A DNA stretch of 64,000 nucleotides from Clostridia bacterium (GTDB taxonomy: Bacteria; Bacillota; Clostridia; Christensenellales; CAG-138): the NCBI GenBank assembly GCA_017509785.1, contig JAFWOT010000028.1, forward strand, positions 80,488 through 144,487. The letters run 5' to 3'. The notes beneath the pieces are model-generated. The model had not been told where the DNA came from. It made no database searches and worked only from the letters and a program-made list of their open reading frames with translations. The translations under genes and the position numbers were made by a program. Within the stretch, counting starts at the first letter, position 1. Every line of letters begins with the position of its first letter. Below are positions 43,156 through 52,470 of this stretch, piece after piece.

Positions 43156-44595
43156 ATGGACAGGACAAGCATCATATTCGGCAACCCGATCGATGCGAAG
43201 ACGATCAAAAAGGCCGAAAAGAGCAAGGCAAAATTCATAAGGAAGTTCGGCGACGACACGGATAAGGTCTATCACCTCGGCCTCTCGCCGATAACGCAGA
43301 TACCGGAGCTCGGGATACAGAACCTCGTCCACGCGGACGAGCCGCTGAAGCTCCCCGAAAACCCGCTCATAGTCGGGAATATTCGCATGGGGTTCGGGCA
43401 TTACCGCATCGCGATGGCGATCGCCTCCTGTGCAAAGCACATGGGGCGCACGCCGCTGTGGCTGGATCTCGCCTCGTTCGACGCGACCGGCTCCAAGATG
43501 ATCAGGAGCCAGAACGATCTCTACTCGCTCGGCTCCAAGCTCTCGCAGAAGATCGGGCTCTTCAATAAGCTCGTCTGGGAGCCGATGAATTCCGAGGGGT
43601 TCCGCAAGATCACCTACAACGCCGCGGATCAGAAGAACGCGGAGCTGCTCGTGCCGCTATTCCGGGATATCCCTAAGGACACGCCCTACGTCGGGACGCA
43701 CGTTTGGCCGAGCCAGGGCGCGGTGCACGCGGGGATGACGCACGTCGTCAACGCCATACCCGACAACTGGCCGATGGGGCTCCACCTTGCCGAGGGGAGC
43801 ATCCACACCGTGCAGACGCCCTTTGCCTACCTCGGCTACAAGAAGCTGAACGGCATGGCGAAGCACCCGTTAAAGCCCATGCCCGACGGGGATCTTTACA
43901 GGGTAGGTCACTATATCGACCATGAGCTTGTCTCGAATATCGAGAACGACTGCGCGAAGAGGATCGAAAGGCTCGAAACGGGCGCTCCCGTGCGCTTCCT
44001 CATGACGGTCGGCGGAGCGGGCGCGGGCGGCGACCTCTACCTTGCCATGGCGAAGCATCTGATGGGATACGTCCGGCAGGGCATGGCCGAGCTTTGGATC
44101 AACTTCGGCGATCATCTCGCCATGTGGGAGGTATTCAAAAAGCAGCTCCCCGAGCTCACGGATAAAGCCCGCACGTTCTTTGACGATTACAGGGGCCTCT
44201 GCGAATGGGCTGAGACGCTCGACGGCGCGAGCTCCGGCGTAACCGCCTTCTGCCACAAGGACATATTCGAGGCGGTGTACTCGACGAACCTGCTGATGCG
44301 CAAGGCGGACGTGCTCGTGACGAAGCCCTCCGAGCTCGCCTTCTACCCCGTGCCGAAGCTCATCATGCGCCATATCGGCGGGCATGAGGTCTACGGTGCG
44401 ATCTACACCCGCGAGATGGGCGACGCCACTTTCGAGTGCGAAACGGCGGATTCCCTCTGCGACATGATCGACACGCTCATCGGGGATAAGGCGATACTCC
44501 GCACCATGTGCGAAAGGATAGTCGAACTGAAACAGAGCCGCGTCTACGACGGCGGCTACGAGGTCGTCAGGCTTGCGACAGAGGGCAGGCGTTGA
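43156..44595 (+). CDS. Unrecognised GT-B-like protein in a glycoside operon
   Basis: 479 residues, no signal peptide. I do not recognise the family with certainty. Features suggest a GT-B glycosyltransferase fold like the GT28 group: IVGNIRMGFGHYRIAMAIAS is reminiscent of the GGxGH loop of MurG and galactolipid synthases. The second half has [20 protein letters not shown], which resembles the donor-binding Gly-rich loop. RKADVLVTKPSELAFYPVPK and IMRHIGGHEVYGAIYTREMG are near the C-terminus, as where GT28 enzymes bind the nucleotide. It lies between symporter and GH36 with eight and fourteen base gaps. It could make or recycle a galactoside or be a sugar phosphorylase-like enzyme. Function open. 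Confidence 0.6.
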   Translation: MDRTSIIFGNPIDAKTIKKAEKSKAKFIRKFGDDTDKVYHLGLSPITQIPELGIQNLVHADEPLKLPENPLIVGNIRMGFGHYRIAMAIASCAKHMGRTPLWLDLASFDATGSKMIRSQNDLYSLGSKLSQKIGLFNKLVWEPMNSEGFRKITYNAADQKNAELLVPLFRDIPKDTPYVGTHVWPSQGAVHAGMTHVVNAIPDNWPMGLHLAEGSIHTVQTPFAYLGYKKLNGMAKHPLKPMPDGDLYRVGHYIDHELVSNIENDCAKRIERLETGAPVRFLMTVGGAGAGGDLYLAMAKHLMGYVRQGMAELWINFGDHLAMWEVFKKQLPELTDKARTFFDDYRGLCEWAETLDGASSGVTAFCHKDIFEAVYSTNLLMRKADVLVTKPSELAFYPVPKLIMRHIGGHEVYGAIYTREMGDATFECETADSLCDMIDTLIGDKAILRTMCERIVELKQSRVYDGGYEVVRLATEGRR

Positions 44596-44609
44596 CGGAA
44601 AGGCATATT

Positions 44610-46238
44610 ATGAAAGCTCCGACTAAGTTCAAATACAACATCGTTTCCATCGAGAACGGCTCAGAGAAGACGCGGTCCGAGGTGCTCGACCTGCTCTTCT
44701 CCCCCCTGCCCGGGGGCGGCGCCTGCGCGCGCGCGTTCGTCGACAACGGCTATTGGGAAGAGAAGATCGTCTCCGCCGAGCTGTATCTGAAGATCCGCGA
44801 CGTCGGGAGCGCCCAGATATTCATGAACGGGTTCCAGACCTGGACCTACTGCCCCGAGTACACGGTCAACAGCCGCATAAGGGGCCTTCACGGGCTGCCG
44901 AAGGGGATAGTCGGCAACTGGTCGCTCGACCGTTACGGCGATTACCATTTCGTCGATTACCCGAACAGGAAGGGCGTCCTTCACGGGGAGAGCTACTGCT
45001 ACTTCCGCGAGGGCGGGCGGTTCCTGCTCATAGGGTCGCTTTCGGAGCAGAACGGCTACACGCTCTTCACCTACGACGCGGCGACGGAGCAGCTCACCGT
45101 CCGGCGCGACTGCGAGGGGCTTTCCGTTGACGGGAACTTCACCGCGTTCGATCTCTTCATCGCGGAGGGGACCGAGAAGGAGGTCTTCGACGCCTGGTTC
45201 AACACGATGGGCATAGTCCCCATCACGGACGATCGCCTGACGGGATATTCGAGCTGGTACAACCGCTATCAGGACATATCCGAAAAGAGCATACTGGAGG
45301 ATCTTTCCGGCTGCGCGAAGGTAATGCGCGGGGGCGAGCTCTTCCAGATAGACGACGGGTGGGAGCCCGCCGTCGGCGATTGGTCGGAGCCCGACGGCGC
45401 CAAATTCCCCAACGGTATGAAGGCCGCCGCCGACGCCATCCACGCGAAGAGCTACAAGGCGGGGCTCTGGCTGGCGCCGTTCGTCGCGCAGAAGGATTCG
45501 CGCCTTGTGAAGGAGCACCCGGACTGGCTCTATCTCCATGACGGGGAGCCCTGGTGCTGCGGCTCCAACTGGGGCGGGTTCTACTCGCTCGACATCGACA
45601 AGCCCGAGGTCGTCGGGTATCTCGAGGAGGTCTTCCGCCGCGTTTTCGACGAGTGGGGGTTCGATCTCGTGAAGCTCGATTTTCTCTACGGCGCCGCGCC
45701 CTTCGGCTCCGAAAAGGAGACGAGAGCCGGCAGGATGATAAGGGCGATGAAGCTCCTGCGGAGGCTCTGCGGGGAGCATCCGATACTCGGCTGCGGCGTG
45801 CCCGTCATGCCGGCGTTCGGGCTCGTCGAATACTGCAGGGTGAGCTGCGACGTCGGCCTCGACTGGAACGACAAGCCCTGGATGCGCCTCACGCACCGCG
45901 AGCGCGTTTCGACCTTCCAGGCAATGTCGAATTCCGTGTTCCGCCGCCAGCTCAACGGCAGGGCTTACATTTCCGACCCGGACGTCTTCTTCCTGCGGGA
46001 TGACAACATCCGCCTCTCCGACGGGCAGAAGATGAAGCTCGCCTCCGTCTGCGCGCTGTTTGGCGGGGTGTTTCTCACCTCGGACAATATCGGCACTTAC
46101 GACGGGCGCGCGCTCGCGAATTACAGGCGCCTGCTCGCCCTGCGCGACGCGGAGGTGACCGGGGTGGAAGTCACGGGCAAACGCATCACCGTGAGCTATA
46201 AGCTCAACGGTGAGGAGGATTCGATCTCTTTCAAATGA
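44610..46238 (+). CDS. Glycoside hydrolase family 36 (alpha-galactosidase-like)
   Basis: 542 residues from ATG 44610 (GGAAAGG upstream); an in-frame start at 44508 lies inside the preceding gene. The GH36 barrel is seen in LTGYSSWYNRYQDISEK, GELFQIDDGWEPAVGDW and KAGLWLAPFVAQKDSRL. The probable nucleophile Asp is in DLVKLDFLYGAAPF and the acid/base Asp in YCRVSCDVGLDWNDKPW. The protein is shorter than typical GH36 enzymes (about 720), lacking part of the N-terminal beta-supersandwich. It should hydrolyse alpha-galactosides such as melibiose or raffinose in the cytoplasm. Confidence 0.9.
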   Translation: MKAPTKFKYNIVSIENGSEKTRSEVLDLLFSPLPGGGACARAFVDNGYWEEKIVSAELYLKIRDVGSAQIFMNGFQTWTYCPEYTVNSRIRGLHGLPKGIVGNWSLDRYGDYHFVDYPNRKGVLHGESYCYFREGGRFLLIGSLSEQNGYTLFTYDAATEQLTVRRDCEGLSVDGNFTAFDLFIAEGTEKEVFDAWFNTMGIVPITDDRLTGYSSWYNRYQDISEKSILEDLSGCAKVMRGGELFQIDDGWEPAVGDWSEPDGAKFPNGMKAAADAIHAKSYKAGLWLAPFVAQKDSRLVKEHPDWLYLHDGEPWCCGSNWGGFYSLDIDKPEVVGYLEEVFRRVFDEWGFDLVKLDFLYGAAPFGSEKETRAGRMIRAMKLLRRLCGEHPILGCGVPVMPAFGLVEYCRVSCDVGLDWNDKPWMRLTHRERVSTFQAMSNSVFRRQLNGRAYISDPDVFFLRDDNIRLSDGQKMKLASVCALFGGVFLTSDNIGTYDGRALANYRRLLALRDAEVTGVEVTGKRITVSYKLNGEEDSISFK

Positions 46239-46298
46239 TCAATGGGGGACAGCGGCGCGGATGACCGCTCCGCAAATAAAAAACGAAAGGAAGCAGGT

Positions 46299-46610
46299 AT
46301 GTACGACAATCACAAAATATTCGGGATGAAGGACAGTATGGCGTATGGCGTTTGCTTCATACTCCCCATCGTTGCGGTGATCGCCCTCATCGTTGACAGG
46401 AACCTCAACCGCGAGAACAGGATCTTCATGTGGGAGGCGGTCTTCGGCTGGGTCGCCGCGTTCGTGCTCGGCGCGGCCTCGTTCTTCATGCATCACGCGC
46501 TCGCGTGGGTCGTCCACGCGATAATGATATTCATCGGGATAATCAACCTGACGGGCAATATCACGCATCTGCCGTTCGTTTCGGCGCTTGCGGAAAAGCT
46601 CGTGAAGTAA
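46299..46610 (+). CDS. Small membrane protein at the end of the glycoside operon
   Basis: 103 residues from ATG 46299 (GAAAGGAAG upstream). Three membrane helices are likely: GVCFILPIVAVIALIV, EAVFGWVAAFVLGAASFF and WVVHAIMIFIGIINLTG. Charged residues cluster in the loop VDRNLNRENR. No family is recognised. It is separated from the GH36 gene by 60 bases and is closed by a strong terminator, so it is probably cotranscribed. Confidence 0.7.
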   Translation: MYDNHKIFGMKDSMAYGVCFILPIVAVIALIVDRNLNRENRIFMWEAVFGWVAAFVLGAASFFMHHALAWVVHAIMIFIGIINLTGNITHLPFVSALAEKLVK

Positions 46611-46628
46611 ACGGAAGCATACTACAAG

Positions 46629-46651
46629 CCCCGCCGCGGCGGGGTTTTTTT
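46629..46651 (+). terminator. Rho-independent terminator of the glycoside operon
   Basis: A perfect 16-base palindrome CCCCGCCGCGGCGGGG followed by seven Ts. Confidence 0.92.
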
Positions 46652-46674
46652 ACGCAGTTTTTACAAATGCGCGG

Positions 46675-46703
46675 TTGAATTTTCAGCGCGGATGGTATAT
46701 ACT
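46675..46703 (+). promoter_or_regulatory. SigA-type promoter of the ABC exporter genes
   Basis: TTGAAT (46675..46680), 17 bases, TATACT (46698..46703). A leader of about 90 bases follows before the ATPase gene. Confidence 0.65.
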
Positions 46704-46799
46704 TTCGGAAAGCCAAAGCACCGCGCCGCGCGGGGCTGGCAAACACGGTGAAGCACGCCGGGAAAGGATGCTTTTGCGGCGCAAAGGCAGAAAGAAACC

Positions 46800-47504
46800 A
46801 TGCTCAAAATAACGAACCTTACCAAATGCTACGGCGAAAAGAGGGCTGTGGACGATCTCACCCTGCACATAGCCCCGGGCGAGATCTACGGCTTCATCGG
46901 CCACAACGGAGCGGGCAAGACCACGACGCTGAAATGCGCCGTCGGTATACTCCGCTTTGACAGCGGGGAGATCGAGATAAACGGCATTTCCGTGAAGTCC
47001 GATCCCACCGCCTGCAAGAGGCTCATCGCCTACATACCCGACAACCCCGATATCTACGAGTTCATGACGGGGATCAGGTACCTCAATTTCGTCGCGGATA
47101 TCTACGGCGTCAGCGCAGCGGACAGGGCGGAGCGCATCAGGAGATACGGCGACGCCTTCGAGCTGACGGGCGACCTCGCTCAGCCCGTCTCGGCCTACTC
47201 GCACGGAATGAAGCAGAAGCTCGCGATCATCTCCGCCTGGCTGCACGACCCGAAGCTCATCATAATGGACGAGCCCTTCGTCGGGCTCGACCCGAAGGCC
47301 GCGCATCTGTTAAAGCAGATGATGCGCGAGGTCTGCGACGAGGGCGGCGCGATATTCTTCTCGACCCACGTGCTCGAGGTCGCCGAGAAGCTCTGCGACA
47401 GGATAGCCATAATCAAGAACGGACGGCTCATCCGCTCCGGCACCATGGAGGAGGTCAAGGGCGACGAATCGCTCGAGGAGGTATTCCTTGAGCTTCAGGA
47501 GTGA
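46800..47504 (+). CDS. ABC transporter ATP-binding protein
   Basis: 234 residues. Walker A is GFIGHNGAGKTTTLK, the signature is VSAYSHGMKQKLAI (YSHGMKQK in place of LSGGQ, usual for this exporter group), and Walker B is LIIMDEPFVGLDP, with the H-loop His in FFSTHVLE. It matches the ATPases that partner large permeases of the ABC-2/exporter type. The stop overlaps a GTG of the permease frame. The substrate is unknown. Confidence 0.95.
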   Translation: MLKITNLTKCYGEKRAVDDLTLHIAPGEIYGFIGHNGAGKTTTLKCAVGILRFDSGEIEINGISVKSDPTACKRLIAYIPDNPDIYEFMTGIRYLNFVADIYGVSAADRAERIRRYGDAFELTGDLAQPVSAYSHGMKQKLAIISAWLHDPKLIIMDEPFVGLDPKAAHLLKQMMREVCDEGGAIFFSTHVLEVAEKLCDRIAIIKNGRLIRSGTMEEVKGDESLEEVFLELQE

Positions 47505-47509
47505 CGCTT

Positions 47510-49111
47510 ATGCTTAAGGCTCTCATCAAAAAGGAGCTCTCGCAGCTCGGCTCCTTCTACTTCTTCGACAGCCGTAAAGGCAGACGCCGCTCACGCGGGG
47601 CGGCGGCGGCATACGTGCTGCTGTTCGTTTTCCTGTTCTTCACGATGGCGGCGATGTTCCTCGGGCTCGCGCACCTGCTTGCGGAGCAGCTCATACCTGC
47701 CGAACTCGATTGGCTGTACTTTGCGATGATGGGGCTGACCGCCGTGATGTTCGGCGTCATCGGCAGCGTTTTCACGACGCATACGATACTCTATAAGGCA
47801 AAGGACAACGAGGCCCTCCTTGCGATGCCCATACCGCCCTCGAAGATACTGTTCTCGCGGATGATCATCGTTTTCGGGTCATCGCTGCTGCTCGTCATGG
47901 CGGTATGGCTCCCCGCGATGCTGTGCTATGCGGCGGAGGGCGCTTCGGGATGGCTGCCCGTCATACTGCAGATACTGCTGATGATAATGCTGGCAGCCCT
48001 CGTGACGGTGCTCAACTGCGCCCTCGGCTGGCTCGTCGCTCTCATATCGAGGAGGCTTCGCAGCAAGACGGCGGCGACGGTGATACTCTCGCTGGTTTTC
48101 CTGGGCGCGTATTACTTCTTCTACTTCAAGATAAGGGACGTGCTCGCGTACATAATCTCCAGCCTCGACAAATTCGAAGCCGCCTTCCGCGGGTGGGGCT
48201 GGCCGCTCTCGCAGCTCGGGCTCGGAGCCTCGGGCGAGGTACTGCCGGCGATCATATTCACCCTTATGACGGCGGGGCTTTTCGCCATCGCGTACGCGGT
48301 GCTCTCGGCTACGCTTCTGAGGATACTCACCGCCTCCAACGCGGGGAGGAAGGCCGTCTACCGTGAAAAGCGCGCCGCGCAGTCGAGCGTTGAAAGAGCT
48401 CTCCTGGGGAAGGAATTCAGGCGCCTTACGGGGAGCGCGACGTATCTTCTCAACTGCGGGCTCGGGCTTTTGATAATGCTTGCGGGCGCGGTGCTGCTGA
48501 TAATAAAGGCGGAGACCGTCCGCTCTCAGTTCCCCGCAATACTGGAAAGCATCGGCCTCGGCGGGGCGCTCACCATCATAATTCCCGCCGCGATATGCTT
48601 TATCTGCTCGATGGATCTGTTCACCACCTCGACCGTTTCGCTTGAAGGCAAGAGCATCTGGATACTGCAGAGCATGCCGGTCGAGGCTTCGAAGGTGCTC
48701 CGCGCGAAGGTCGATATGCATCTCATACTCAACCTCCTCCCGTCGTGGGTGCTGTTTGCGGCGGCGGCATTCGTATTCCGTCTCCCTGCCGCGGACGCGG
48801 TCTCCGGCGCGGCGCTGGTATTTGCTTTCAACCTGTTCATCGCGGAATTCGGCCTGATGATGAACCTCTTGAAGCCCAACCTCGAATGGACGAACGAGGC
48901 CGTCCCCATAAAGCAGGGGATGCCCGTCATGCTGACGCTGTTCATCGGATGGATCACGGCGGGGCTCTCGTTTGGGATAGGGCTCGCGCTGAACGCCTTC
49001 CTGCCCGCGTTCGCCGCTGTGCTGATATTCGCCGCGCTGTTCCTCGTCTCGGGGGTCGTGATCGGCAATTGGGTCGCAAAGCGCGGCGCGGAGATATTCT
49101 CGAACCTCTGA
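47510..49111 (+). CDS. ABC exporter permease
   Basis: 533 residues from ATG 47510 (CAGGAG eight bases upstream); GTG 47501 would overlap the ATPase stop. About 14 hydrophobic segments, with a cytoplasmic N-terminus MLKALIKKELSQLGSFYFFD typical of the clostridial putative ABC exporter family. Charged loops at KAKDNEALLAMPIPPSKILF and LEGKSIWILQSMPVEASKVL are conserved between the two halves, which indicates an internal duplication. The ATPase upstream is its partner. Cargo may be a peptide or lipid, but nothing in the sequence decides. Confidence 0.88.
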   Translation: MLKALIKKELSQLGSFYFFDSRKGRRRSRGAAAAYVLLFVFLFFTMAAMFLGLAHLLAEQLIPAELDWLYFAMMGLTAVMFGVIGSVFTTHTILYKAKDNEALLAMPIPPSKILFSRMIIVFGSSLLLVMAVWLPAMLCYAAEGASGWLPVILQILLMIMLAALVTVLNCALGWLVALISRRLRSKTAATVILSLVFLGAYYFFYFKIRDVLAYIISSLDKFEAAFRGWGWPLSQLGLGASGEVLPAIIFTLMTAGLFAIAYAVLSATLLRILTASNAGRKAVYREKRAAQSSVERALLGKEFRRLTGSATYLLNCGLGLLIMLAGAVLLIIKAETVRSQFPAILESIGLGGALTIIIPAAICFICSMDLFTTSTVSLEGKSIWILQSMPVEASKVLRAKVDMHLILNLLPSWVLFAAAAFVFRLPAADAVSGAALVFAFNLFIAEFGLMMNLLKPNLEWTNEAVPIKQGMPVMLTLFIGWITAGLSFGIGLALNAFLPAFAAVLIFAALFLVSGVVIGNWVAKRGAEIFSNL

Positions 49112-49123
49112 TAAAAACATCAA

Positions 49124-49153
49124 AAATGACCGCCTCACGCGAGACGGTCATTT
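49124..49153. terminator. Bidirectional terminator between converging genes
   Basis: Arms AAATGACCG and CGGTCATTT with an inner CTC/GAG pair, followed by CATTTTG on plus and TTTTTGATGTTTTTA on minus. Confidence 0.75.
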
Positions 49154-49166
49154 CATTTTGCTCAGA

Positions 49167-49898
49167 TCACTTTACGGTGACGGAGGTGATGTGGGGGTTG
49201 ACGCCCTCATACCAGTAGAGGAAGCCCTCGACGTCGATGGTGTCGCCGACCTTGAGCTCCTTAACAGCCTTGTAAACGTCGGTATCGGCGCCGCAGAGAT
49301 AGCTCTCAACGGTGAAGGTGAACTCGTTCTCGCCGAGCTTTACCTTGAAGTAAAGGTCGCTGCCGTCCTCGCCGGAGTTATCGTAGCTGTACCAGAAGGC
49401 CGCGCCGTCATCCATGCCGACGACCTCGAGGCCCTTCACGGCGAAGAACTCGTTCTGATGATCGATGAGCGCATCGGTGCCGAATACATCGGTCAGATCG
49501 ACGGCCTTCGCAATGTAATTGCCTTCCTCGATCTCAAAGGTCGCACCCTCGGCGACTTCGATCTCGCCGGACCACTCGGCCCTGTAACCGGTGACCTTTA
49601 TCTTGGTGCCGGGAACGAGCTTCGCGTAATCCTCCTCGGAGCAGGTCATGTTGTAGATGAAGTAGGCGCCGTCCTTATCGGCGGTATAGAGGGTGGCCTT
49701 GTTCTCCCACCAGCTCTGCTTGGCCTGGACGTAGGTCTCGATGACGACGGGATCGTCGACCTTGGCGGCAATGTACTCGGCATGGGTCATGACGCCTTCG
49801 CCCTTGGCGTCCTCATCCTTTTCGGCGGGCTTGGTGCAGCCGGCAAGAGCGGCGAGCGCCATCAGAGCGACGAGCATTAAGCAAATGATCTTTTTCAT
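49167..49898 (-). CDS. Lipoprotein with repeated OB-fold-like domain, unknown function
   Basis: 243 residues from ATG 49898 (CAGGAGG). A lipoprotein signal peptide ends at Cys21 (AALAGCTKP). The mature protein looks like two related beta-barrel units. The first holds VDDPVVIETYVQAKQSWWEN, a segment with KLVPGTKIKVTGYRAEWSGE. The second holds QNEFFAVKGLEVVGMDDG, then ELKVGDTIDVEGFLYWYEG. Each ends with the K-V-G/P-T-x-I-x-V-x-G pattern of OB-fold proteins. It has its own promoter and may belong functionally with the sugar ABC importer upstream. No named family. Confidence 0.65.
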   Translation of the reverse strand: MKKIICLMLVALMALAALAGCTKPAEKDEDAKGEGVMTHAEYIAAKVDDPVVIETYVQAKQSWWENKATLYTADKDGAYFIYNMTCSEEDYAKLVPGTKIKVTGYRAEWSGEIEVAEGATFEIEEGNYIAKAVDLTDVFGTDALIDHQNEFFAVKGLEVVGMDDGAAFWYSYDNSGEDGSDLYFKVKLGENEFTFTVESYLCGADTDVYKAVKELKVGDTIDVEGFLYWYEGVNPHITSVTVK

Positions 49899-49941
49899 TG
49901 ATAGTATCCTCCTGTTGAATCTGTTCCTTTGGAACAAGCAT

Positions 49942-49969
49942 ATTATACTCCGTTTTCGGATTAAATCAA
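49942..49969 (-). promoter_or_regulatory. SigA-type promoter of the OB-fold lipoprotein gene
   Basis: TTGATT (49964..49969) and TATAAT (49942..49947) on the minus strand with 16 bases between them. It lies between the solute-binding protein gene and the lipoprotein gene. Confidence 0.6.
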
Positions 49970-49993
49970 TATTTTTCTCCGGAATATCGAATT

Positions 49994-51595
49994 TTATTTT
50001 TCGTTTTTCCGCGCCTTGACGAGCCCGTACACGGCTCCCGCTCCGAGGAGCACCCACACTGCGGCAAGCCCTATGATTAGCGCCCTCGCCGTCCCCGGGA
50101 GGGGACCGAGCTCCTTTTTGCCGCCCGCGGTCTGCATCCCCTGCCCGAGGCGGTAGAGCGAGGCGGTATCGGAGAAGAGCTTTTCAAGGTACGCGTCGTC
50201 GACCTTTTCGCGCCTGCGGACGGACTTGACGACGCTCTCAATGAGGCTGCCCGCCGCATCGCGAAGGGAGGCGGAGCCGCTCCAGACGGGGGTGATGAAC
50301 GTATCGCCGACGTTATCGATGAGGAGCTTTGCAGCCTCGATCTTGACGCTGTAATGCAGGTCGCTGTCCTCCCCCGCGCGGGCGAGGTAATCGGCGTATT
50401 CGGCGGAATCCTGCGCCTTTGTCGTGACGGGGACGTAGCCCTCCGTTTCGGAATAGGAGATCTGGACGTCGTTCGTCAGCAGGAACTGCGTGAACAGCCA
50501 CGAGGCGAGCACCTCCTGCGGATCGCGCTTATTGAATATGCAGACGGACGGACCCTGCGATATCATCTGCGGGGAATCGGGATCGAACTGCGGGATGGGC
50601 ATGACCGCGGTCTCGAAGTCGATTATCTTATCGGCGGCGATATCGTGGTGGTTGGCTTCGGTCCCCATCCATGTTGCGCCGGCGGTCGAGTCGATGGCGA
50701 ATATGCACTGACCGGCGTTGAGGAAATTGCCGGGGTAGCTCGAGATCTTGAACGTCGAGAACGAGCGCTTTTCGGCGTGCTTCGAGATCTCGAGGAGGAG
50801 CTCCTTCGTCGTATCGTTGAAGAGGAGTATGCCGCCGTCGTCGTCGGAGTAGCCGGCTCCCTTCTGGCGGAGCATCTGTATCATCATGTTGTCGGTGGAT
50901 TTATAGATGAAGGGGATCATCACCTTCTGCCCGTTCACCTTGAAATTCCCGTCAGCGTCCTGCTCCATGGCGGCGTCGGAGACCTCCCAGATGAAATCCC
51001 ACGTGAGCTTTTCCGGGAGCTCATAGCCCATGGATTCAAGCATGGTCTTGTTGACGTAGCAGGCCTCCGTCGAGCGCATGAACGGCAGCGCGTACTGACG
51101 GCCGGAGACGACGCCCTCCGAAAGGAACTTCGGGATCATCTCCTCCTTCGTCGGGGCGTCGAAGCGGAGCTCGCTCCCGCCGAGGCCGTAACGCTCATCC
51201 GCCATGAGCTCCTCCAGCGGGACCACGACGTTCTGCCCCGTGATATAGGTGGCTATATGATCGGGGTAGGTTATGCAGACGTTCGGGGTCGTGCCGGTGG
51301 AGATGTTCGTGATGACGTCGTTGTAGATCTTGCCGTAATCGGTATAGAGGCGCAGATTCACCCTTATATTGGGGTACGCGGCCTCGAAATCCGAAATGGC
51401 CTTCTTGTAGATATTGACCTGGGTTATGTTGGTGTCGTTCTTCGCCCAGAAGGTTATCTCTATATCCTTTGAGGTATCGAACTCCCCGGGGACGGCGAAT
51501 TCCGCCATGCCCGCCGAGCCGTGGCAGGCGGCGAGCGGCAGTACGGCAAACAGCATCAGCGCCGCCAGCGCGAGAAGCGGTATCCTTTTCATCAT
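49994..51595 (-). CDS. Sugar ABC transporter solute-binding protein with C-terminal membrane helix
   Basis: 533 residues; start ATG 51595 overlaps the permease stop (ATGA). A lipoprotein signal peptide ends at Cys24 (VLPLAACHGS). The body is a family 1 extracellular solute-binding protein: DIEITFWAKNDTNITQVNIY, FEAAYPNIRVNLRL, YPDHIATYI and LASWLFTQFLLTNDVQISYS. After about residue 500 comes a second hydrophobic helix (ALIIGLAAVWVLLGAGAVYG) and a basic tail KARKNEK. The protein therefore appears doubly anchored, which is unusual. It delivers an oligosaccharide to the two permeases. Confidence 0.9.
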   Translation of the reverse strand: MMKRIPLLALAALMLFAVLPLAACHGSAGMAEFAVPGEFDTSKDIEITFWAKNDTNITQVNIYKKAISDFEAAYPNIRVNLRLYTDYGKIYNDVITNISTGTTPNVCITYPDHIATYITGQNVVVPLEELMADERYGLGGSELRFDAPTKEEMIPKFLSEGVVSGRQYALPFMRSTEACYVNKTMLESMGYELPEKLTWDFIWEVSDAAMEQDADGNFKVNGQKVMIPFIYKSTDNMMIQMLRQKGAGYSDDDGGILLFNDTTKELLLEISKHAEKRSFSTFKISSYPGNFLNAGQCIFAIDSTAGATWMGTEANHHDIAADKIIDFETAVMPIPQFDPDSPQMISQGPSVCIFNKRDPQEVLASWLFTQFLLTNDVQISYSETEGYVPVTTKAQDSAEYADYLARAGEDSDLHYSVKIEAAKLLIDNVGDTFITPVWSGSASLRDAAGSLIESVVKSVRRREKVDDAYLEKLFSDTASLYRLGQGMQTAGGKKELGPLPGTARALIIGLAAVWVLLGAGAVYGLVKARKNEK

Positions 51596-52461
51596 CCCTT
51601 CGTGCCCCCTCTCGCGACTCCCGCCATTATCTTTTTGCGGAAGATTATGAATATCACTATGAGCGGCACGGAGATGACGACGACCGCCGCCATCATGGCG
51701 GGGATGTTCTCCCTTCCTATGCCGTTCTCACGCAGCTCCTGTATGCCGTTCGAGACGAGGAAGTACGCCTTGTCGTCGGTGATGAGCCTTGGCCAGACGT
51801 AGGAATTCCAGCACTCGATGACCTTGAGTATCACGACGGTTATTATCGTCGGACGGCAGATGGGGATCATCACCTTTGTCAGGTACTTGAGATCCGAAGT
51901 TCCGTCGACCTTCGCCGCCTTATAGAGCTCGTCGGGGATCTGCTCGAAGTTCTCCTTAAGCAGATAGATGTAGAAGACGGACGTGACCGAGGGCAGTATG
52001 AGACCGCGGAAGGTGTTCCGCATGCCGAGGTTCGTTATCGTCTGGAAGTTGGTGATTATGACGAGCTCCGAAGGGATCATCATGAGCGCGAGGAACAGCG
52101 TGAACACGAGGTTCTTGCCCCTGAAATCGAGCCGTGCGAAGGCGAACGCCGCAAGCACCGTGACGACGAGCATGAGCCCCGTCGTGAGGAGGGTGAATAT
52201 GAGCGTGTTGAGGAAGTACCCGCCGAGAGGCACCGCCGTGAACGCCTCGACGTAGTTTTCGAGCGTGGGGTACTCGGCGATGAATTTGGGCACGTACTCG
52301 GAATTATATGAGCTGTAGCTCTTGATGGAGGAGAGGACCATCCAGTAGAACGGGAAGAGCACCATCAAAGCCCACACCGTGAGCAGGACGTAGGTGATGA
52401 CCCTGACCGTCCTTTTGCGGGCGGCGGCGCGCCGTTCGATGAGCGTATTATCCTTATTCAT
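51592..52461 (-). CDS. Sugar ABC transporter permease (MalG-like)
   Basis: 289 residues, six membrane helices. Ribosome site AAGGAGG. The EAA loop is KVDGTSDLKYLTKVMIPICR, which contacts the ATPase. N-terminal VLLTVWALMVLFPFYWMVLS is typical of MalG/AraQ-type permeases of the CUT1 group. It forms the channel with the MalF-like permease encoded upstream. Confidence 0.95.
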   Translation of the reverse strand: MNKDNTLIERRAAARKRTVRVITYVLLTVWALMVLFPFYWMVLSSIKSYSSYNSEYVPKFIAEYPTLENYVEAFTAVPLGGYFLNTLIFTLLTTGLMLVVTVLAAFAFARLDFRGKNLVFTLFLALMMIPSELVIITNFQTITNLGMRNTFRGLILPSVTSVFYIYLLKENFEQIPDELYKAAKVDGTSDLKYLTKVMIPICRPTIITVVILKVIECWNSYVWPRLITDDKAYFLVSNGIQELRENGIGRENIPAMMAAVVVISVPLIVIFIIFRKKIMAGVARGGTKG

Positions 52462-52470
52462 GGCGCCTCC

